18,251 bases of DNA, taken from assembly GCA_005884825.1 (NCBI GenBank), contig VAZT01000010.1, positions 1-18,251 of the forward strand, read 5' to 3'. Position numbers and translations under genes: made by a program. The DNA is from Alphaproteobacteria bacterium. GTDB lineage: Bacteria > Pseudomonadota > Alphaproteobacteria > ATCC43930 > CGMCC-115725. Below, in pieces: positions 14,821 to 18,251 of this stretch (its first letter is position 1; every line of letters starts with the position of its first letter). Under the pieces are notes generated by a model. It was not told where the DNA came from. It did not search any database and saw only the letters and a program-made list of their open reading frames with translations.

Positions 14821-16314
14821 ATGGCGTCACACCTCGCTAAGATAGAACAGAAAGCAGTGGCCAGGGCGACTGCTTCCGACCGCTTCGGTCCCGCTGCTCT
14901 TCAACGGAGGGTGGATGAGGTCCGGGCACATTACGACCGATTATCGGCAAGCCGCGCCGAATACATTGCGAAAAACCGGTATTATTTTAATCAAGTTTTC
15001 GACCTGCTCCGCTTTATTATACCGCCAGGCAAGCGCGTCCTGCAGGTCGGCTGCCTTACTCCCGACTTCCTGCACGCCGTTGCACCGAGCTACGGAGTCG
15101 GCATCGATCTCAGTCCAAAGCTGGTTGAGCTCGCCAGCCGGCGTTTCTCAGATTTGAACTTCCTCGTTCACCACAACTACGACGTCCAGAGCCTCGGCAC
15201 GTTTGACCATGTGATGATCACCGACATCAACGATCAAGCCGATCCAATTGCGGCGCTACGGGCGTTGCGCTTGGCGATGAACGAGCATACTCGTGTCGTC
15301 GTCCAGAATTATAATCATTTATGGGAGCCGGTTGCGCGATTTTCCGAGCGGCTGGGGCAGAAATTTCCATTGCCCTTGCAGAACTGGCTTTCGACGCCAG
15401 AGATGGCGAATATCTTGCGCTTATGTGACTACGAGCCATTGCAGGTGTATCGTCGAGTCCTCGTCCCGAAGAAAATCCCACTTCTTTCCGGATTCGCAAA
15501 TTCATTCATTGCACGATTGCCGGGCATAGAGCGCCTCAATATGATTTGTCTCACCGTTGCGAGACCGTTGAAACGCGCGTCACCAAAGCGGGACTGCAGC
15601 GTATCGGTCGTCGTGCCCTGTCGCGATGAGGTCGGCAATGTCGTCGCTGCTGTCGAACGGATGCCTGACCTGGGGTGTCATACCGAAATCATCTTTTGCG
15701 ACGACAAATCCACCGATGGAACCGCCGACGAGGTGCGGCGACTGCAAAAGCTCTACCCCGGGCGTGACATAAAGCTCTACGATGGTCCGGGAATTTCTAA
15801 GGCACTGAACGTGCGCACAGGATTCGACCAGGCCGAAGGCGAGGTCCTGATGATACTCGATGCGGACCTGACAACGATGCCGGAGGAATTACCTTATTTT
15901 TACGACGTACTCGTAAGTGGTAAGGCTGAGTTTGTAAATGGGTCCCGTTTAGTATTCCCAATGGAAGGGGAGGCAATGCGACCCTTGAACGTTGTGGGAA
16001 ATCGCGTCTTCAGTGCGATGTTTTCGTTCCTGCTCGGTCAACGTATTACCGATACTCTTTGTGGCACTAAGGCGCTCTGGCGCGGTCATTGGCCTGAAAT
16101 ACGAGCCCTCGCGGGCAGCTGGGGCGCCGAAGATCGATGGGGCGATTACGATCTGCTCTTTGGAGCCGCCAAACTGCACCTCCGGCTGGTGGATTTACCA
16201 GTACACTATCAGGAACGGGTCAGCGGCGTCACCAAAATGACCAAGCGATTTCGCAACGGCATAATCATGGCCCGGATGTGCTGGGCAGCGTTCCTCAAGT
16301 TCAAGCTTCGCTAG
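14821..16314 (+). CDS. Fusion of class I SAM methyltransferase and family 2 glycosyltransferase
   Basis: A 497-residue two-domain protein. The N-terminal part (about 60-245) is a Rossmann methyltransferase with a motif I-like VLQVGCLTPDFL (73-84) and GIDLSP (94-99); Gly-rich motif I is atypical because the second and third glycines are missing. The C-terminal part (about 259-490) is a GT-A glycosyltransferase family 2 domain: SVSVVVPCRDEVGNV (260-274), IIFCDDKSTDGTADE (290-304) and the metal-binding LDADL (346-350). It probably transfers a sugar from a nucleotide or polyprenyl-phosphate donor at the cytoplasmic membrane face; the methyltransferase domain may modify that sugar or be structural. 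There is no clear transmembrane tail. The start has only a weak upstream purine stretch. It heads an operon with the epimerase 11 bases downstream. Confidence 0.88.
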   Translation: MASHLAKIEQKAVARATASDRFGPAALQRRVDEVRAHYDRLSASRAEYIAKNRYYFNQVFDLLRFIIPPGKRVLQVGCLTPDFLHAVAPSYGVGIDLSPKLVELASRRFSDLNFLVHHNYDVQSLGTFDHVMITDINDQADPIAALRALRLAMNEHTRVVVQNYNHLWEPVARFSERLGQKFPLPLQNWLSTPEMANILRLCDYEPLQVYRRVLVPKKIPLLSGFANSFIARLPGIERLNMICLTVARPLKRASPKRDCSVSVVVPCRDEVGNVVAAVERMPDLGCHTEIIFCDDKSTDGTADEVRRLQKLYPGRDIKLYDGPGISKALNVRTGFDQAEGEVLMILDADLTTMPEELPYFYDVLVSGKAEFVNGSRLVFPMEGEAMRPLNVVGNRVFSAMFSFLLGQRITDTLCGTKALWRGHWPEIRALAGSWGAEDRWGDYDLLFGAAKLHLRLVDLPVHYQERVSGVTKMTKRFRNGIIMARMCWAAFLKFKLR

Positions 16315-16325
16315 GTAGATAAATT

Positions 16326-17444
16326 ATGGAGATCGTCATTACCGGATCGAGCGGGCTGATCGGCTCGGAAGCGGTCGAATATTTTGCGGAACGTGGTCAT
16401 GATATTCAGGGTATTGACAACAATATGCGCGCCGATTTCTTCGGTTCGCAAGGTGACACGTCGTGGCGCCTAGCGCAGCTGCTCAGTAAGGTGAAACGGT
16501 TCACGCATCATGGGTTGGATATTCGCAATCGCACCGCGGTTCTCCAGTTCTTTTCCAATCGCCGCACCGGCGCCGTAATTCACTGCGCTGCGCAGCCCTC
16601 GCACGATCTCGCAAAAGATCGCCCGTTCGATGATTTCGATGTCAACGCGGGCGGCACGCTAAATCTGCTCGAAGCGGCGCGGCGGCACTGTCCCGAGTCG
16701 CCGTTTATTTTCATGAGCACCAACAAGGTCTATGGCGACGCCCCAAACGAATTGCCGCTGGTCGAGCTGCCAACGCGATGGGACTATGCCGACCCTACGT
16801 ATCATGAAGGGATCGACGAGAGGTTGCGGATCGACCGCAGCATGCACAGCCTGTTCGGCGCATCGAAGGTGGCGGCCGATGTCATGGTTCAGGAATATGG
16901 CCGCTATTTCGGAATGCCGACCGTATGTTTTCGGGGCGGGTGCCTCACCGGACCAAACCACAGCGGCGTCGAACTGCACGGCTTTTTGAATTTTCTCGTC
17001 AAAACGGCGACGGCCGGAAGGGTGTTCACCATCTTTGGCTACAAAGGAAAACAGGTCCGGGACCAGATTCATAGCATTGACGTCGTCCGGGCATTCGAGG
17101 CGTTCATGGCGGCGCCTCGGGCTGGCGAGGTCTATAACCTCGGCGGGGGACGCGAAAGCAACGCGTCTATTTTGGAGTGCTTCCAGATGATCGAGGCGAC
17201 GTCCGGACGCAAAGTCGCTTGGCGCTATGATGACGGCAACCGCGCCGGTGACCACATCTGCTATATTTCCAACATATCGAAGTTCCGCTCGCACTACCCG
17301 GAATGGTCGCTGACGCGACGCGTGGACGATATGATCGATGAAATGGTGCGCCTTGAGGACCAGCATGGGCACCGCTCAGCGCAACAGATCTCGACCGTTG
17401 CGCGCACGGTGCCGTTCCGATCCCGGGAAGTGAAGGCCAAGTGA
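16326..17444 (+). CDS. NAD-dependent sugar epimerase, CDP-paratose/tyvelose 2-epimerase-like
   Basis: A 372-residue extended short-chain dehydrogenase. The NAD-binding motif GSSGLIG (7-13) starts the Rossmann fold. HCAAQPSHD (86-94), [10 protein letters not shown] (129-138) and [22 protein letters not shown] (176-197, given only by its ends here: LFGASK and RYFGM) recall the TyvE/RfbE group, as does [13 protein letters not shown] (238-250). These enzymes invert C2 of CDP-paratose to make CDP-tyvelose, or act on related nucleotide sugars. The usual YxxxK catalytic Tyr is Phe177 here, with Lys181 kept; this may be normal for the subfamily. No deoxysugar-making partner genes lie in the window, so the exact substrate is open. 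It overlaps the next methyltransferase gene at the stop codon (TGATG), indicating one transcript. Confidence 0.87.
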   Translation: MEIVITGSSGLIGSEAVEYFAERGHDIQGIDNNMRADFFGSQGDTSWRLAQLLSKVKRFTHHGLDIRNRTAVLQFFSNRRTGAVIHCAAQPSHDLAKDRPFDDFDVNAGGTLNLLEAARRHCPESPFIFMSTNKVYGDAPNELPLVELPTRWDYADPTYHEGIDERLRIDRSMHSLFGASKVAADVMVQEYGRYFGMPTVCFRGGCLTGPNHSGVELHGFLNFLVKTATAGRVFTIFGYKGKQVRDQIHSIDVVRAFEAFMAAPRAGEVYNLGGGRESNASILECFQMIEATSGRKVAWRYDDGNRAGDHICYISNISKFRSHYPEWSLTRRVDDMIDEMVRLEDQHGHRSAQQISTVARTVPFRSREVKAK

Positions 17445-18190
17445 TGGCGATACAATCAGTTGCTGATCCCCGCCAGGTCGAGCGAGATCGCATCTGGAAT
17501 GAAAAACCCACTCTCCGCCTCATGTATGCCGATTATCACAGGCGATTGATTACAGCTTGTCCTGACGGCCCGCTGCTCGATATTGGCGGAGGCACCGCAC
17601 ATGTCAAAAATGTCCGGTCCGATGTCCTTTCGATCGATATTCTGCCGTTTCCAGGGATTGATGTCGTGTGCGACGCTCATGGTCTGCCTTTTCTCGACAG
17701 GACGTTTACCGGGATCATTATGATCGATGTGCTGCACCACCTGGAGCGGCCTATTGCTTTCCTGAAGGAGGCTTCTCGCGTGCTTCGCTCCGGCGGCGTA
17801 CTTGCCATGATCGAGCCCGGTATGTCGACCGTGGCATATCCTTTCTATCGTTATCTGCACCAGGAACCGGCGGAAATGGGAACTGATCCCTTCTCGCCTG
17901 GCCCCACCAAGGCGTCGCGTGATCCGTACGACGCCAATCAGGCGATCCCGACGCTCCTTTTCAGCGATGCCAATCGCCGACGCCTGAATGAGCTAGTTCC
18001 TGAGCTGACGGTTTGTCACGTTGATTGGTTCAGCCTCTTTGCGTTCCCTTTGAGTGGGGGTTTCAAGCGCTGGTGCCTCATACCATCACAGTTCGCGGGC
18101 GCGCTTATAAAATTTGAGGACAGACTTCCGCGCTCCGTGCAGGAGTTTTTTGGCTTTCGCATTTTCGTTACTTTACAGAGGATTCGATGA
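17444..18190 (+). CDS. Class I SAM-dependent methyltransferase (type 11)
   Basis: From the ATG at 17444 the protein has 248 residues. It shows methyltransferase motif I LLDIGGGTAHV (44-54), an acidic residue in the second strand (SIDILPF, D65), VVCDAHGLPFLD (74-85) and the type 11 hallmark IDVLHHLERP (94-103) followed by ASRVLRSGGVLAMIEPG. It is probably a cytoplasmic enzyme methylating a sugar or lipid-linked glycan intermediate made by its operon neighbours. The ATG overlaps the epimerase stop codon by one base (TGATG), and AAGG at 17433-17436 sits seven bases ahead. A GTG at 17441 is a less likely start. Nothing recognisable follows it in the last 61 bases of the window. Confidence 0.88.
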   Translation: MAIQSVADPRQVERDRIWNEKPTLRLMYADYHRRLITACPDGPLLDIGGGTAHVKNVRSDVLSIDILPFPGIDVVCDAHGLPFLDRTFTGIIMIDVLHHLERPIAFLKEASRVLRSGGVLAMIEPGMSTVAYPFYRYLHQEPAEMGTDPFSPGPTKASRDPYDANQAIPTLLFSDANRRRLNELVPELTVCHVDWFSLFAFPLSGGFKRWCLIPSQFAGALIKFEDRLPRSVQEFFGFRIFVTLQRIR

Positions 18191-18251
18191 AGCGGGGCTA
18201 TACGTGCCACGGCGGAGTTAGCGCTGGTAAACTTTGAAATCAATCGTGCAA

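Overview
The window looks like a chromosomal segment of a GC-rich alphaproteobacterium, probably Rhodospirillales-like. This rests on lineage-specific genes and on protein resemblance, not on any search. The lineage-specific genes are the CtrA-pathway kinase CckA, the small CtrA-inhibitor-type regulator SciP (DUF1153), a DksA without a four-cysteine zinc finger, an alphaproteobacterial-type RecA, and direct-repeat LexA-type boxes (GTTC-N7-GTTC).

Left part (1-4095): the 5' end of a zinc-dependent alcohol dehydrogenase on the minus strand is divergent from a plus-strand series. That series holds a protein tentatively placed in the haem-oxygenase-like (TENA/PqqC/iron-containing redox) fold, an MFS exporter, a stand-alone EAL-domain c-di-GMP phosphodiesterase and a MarR-family regulator of LdtR type. 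A perfect GTTC-N7-GTTC box lies inside a possible promoter upstream of the first gene of the series.

Central core (4100-9043): recA and cckA lie on the minus strand, with a recA promoter that carries a near-consensus LexA box in its spacer. The marR-like gene and recA converge with only 4 bases between their stop codons. Upstream of cckA comes dksA, also on the minus strand. Across a divergent regulatory region is sciP on the plus strand. The region upstream of dksA/sciP holds a good sigma70-type dksA promoter, three GANTC (CcrM-type) sites and a near-consensus CtrA box. A 14-bp near-perfect tandem repeat plus a palindrome sits at the start of cckA. These genes tie DNA damage, stringent-response control and cell-cycle control together in about 5 kb.

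Right part (9331-18190): a heparinase II/III-type polysaccharide lyase is followed by an unrecognised gene that appears split by a +1 frameshift, then by thyX, which overlaps the frameshifted gene by ATGA. After a convergent gap come a minus-strand FkbM methyltransferase and a divergent surface-glycan operon: a methyltransferase-glycosyltransferase 2 fusion, a CDP-tyvelose/paratose 2-epimerase-like SDR and a class I methyltransferase. This part probably makes or remodels an exopolysaccharide or O-antigen. The divergent region between fkbM and the operon contains a perfect 9-bp inverted repeat.

No rRNA, tRNA, CRISPR array or intact insertion sequence was seen. The most unusual observations are the perfect LexA-type box ahead of the haem-oxygenase-like gene, the regulatory architecture of the cckA/dksA/sciP region, and the frameshifted gene coupled to thyX. 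I see no convincing wholly new multi-gene system.
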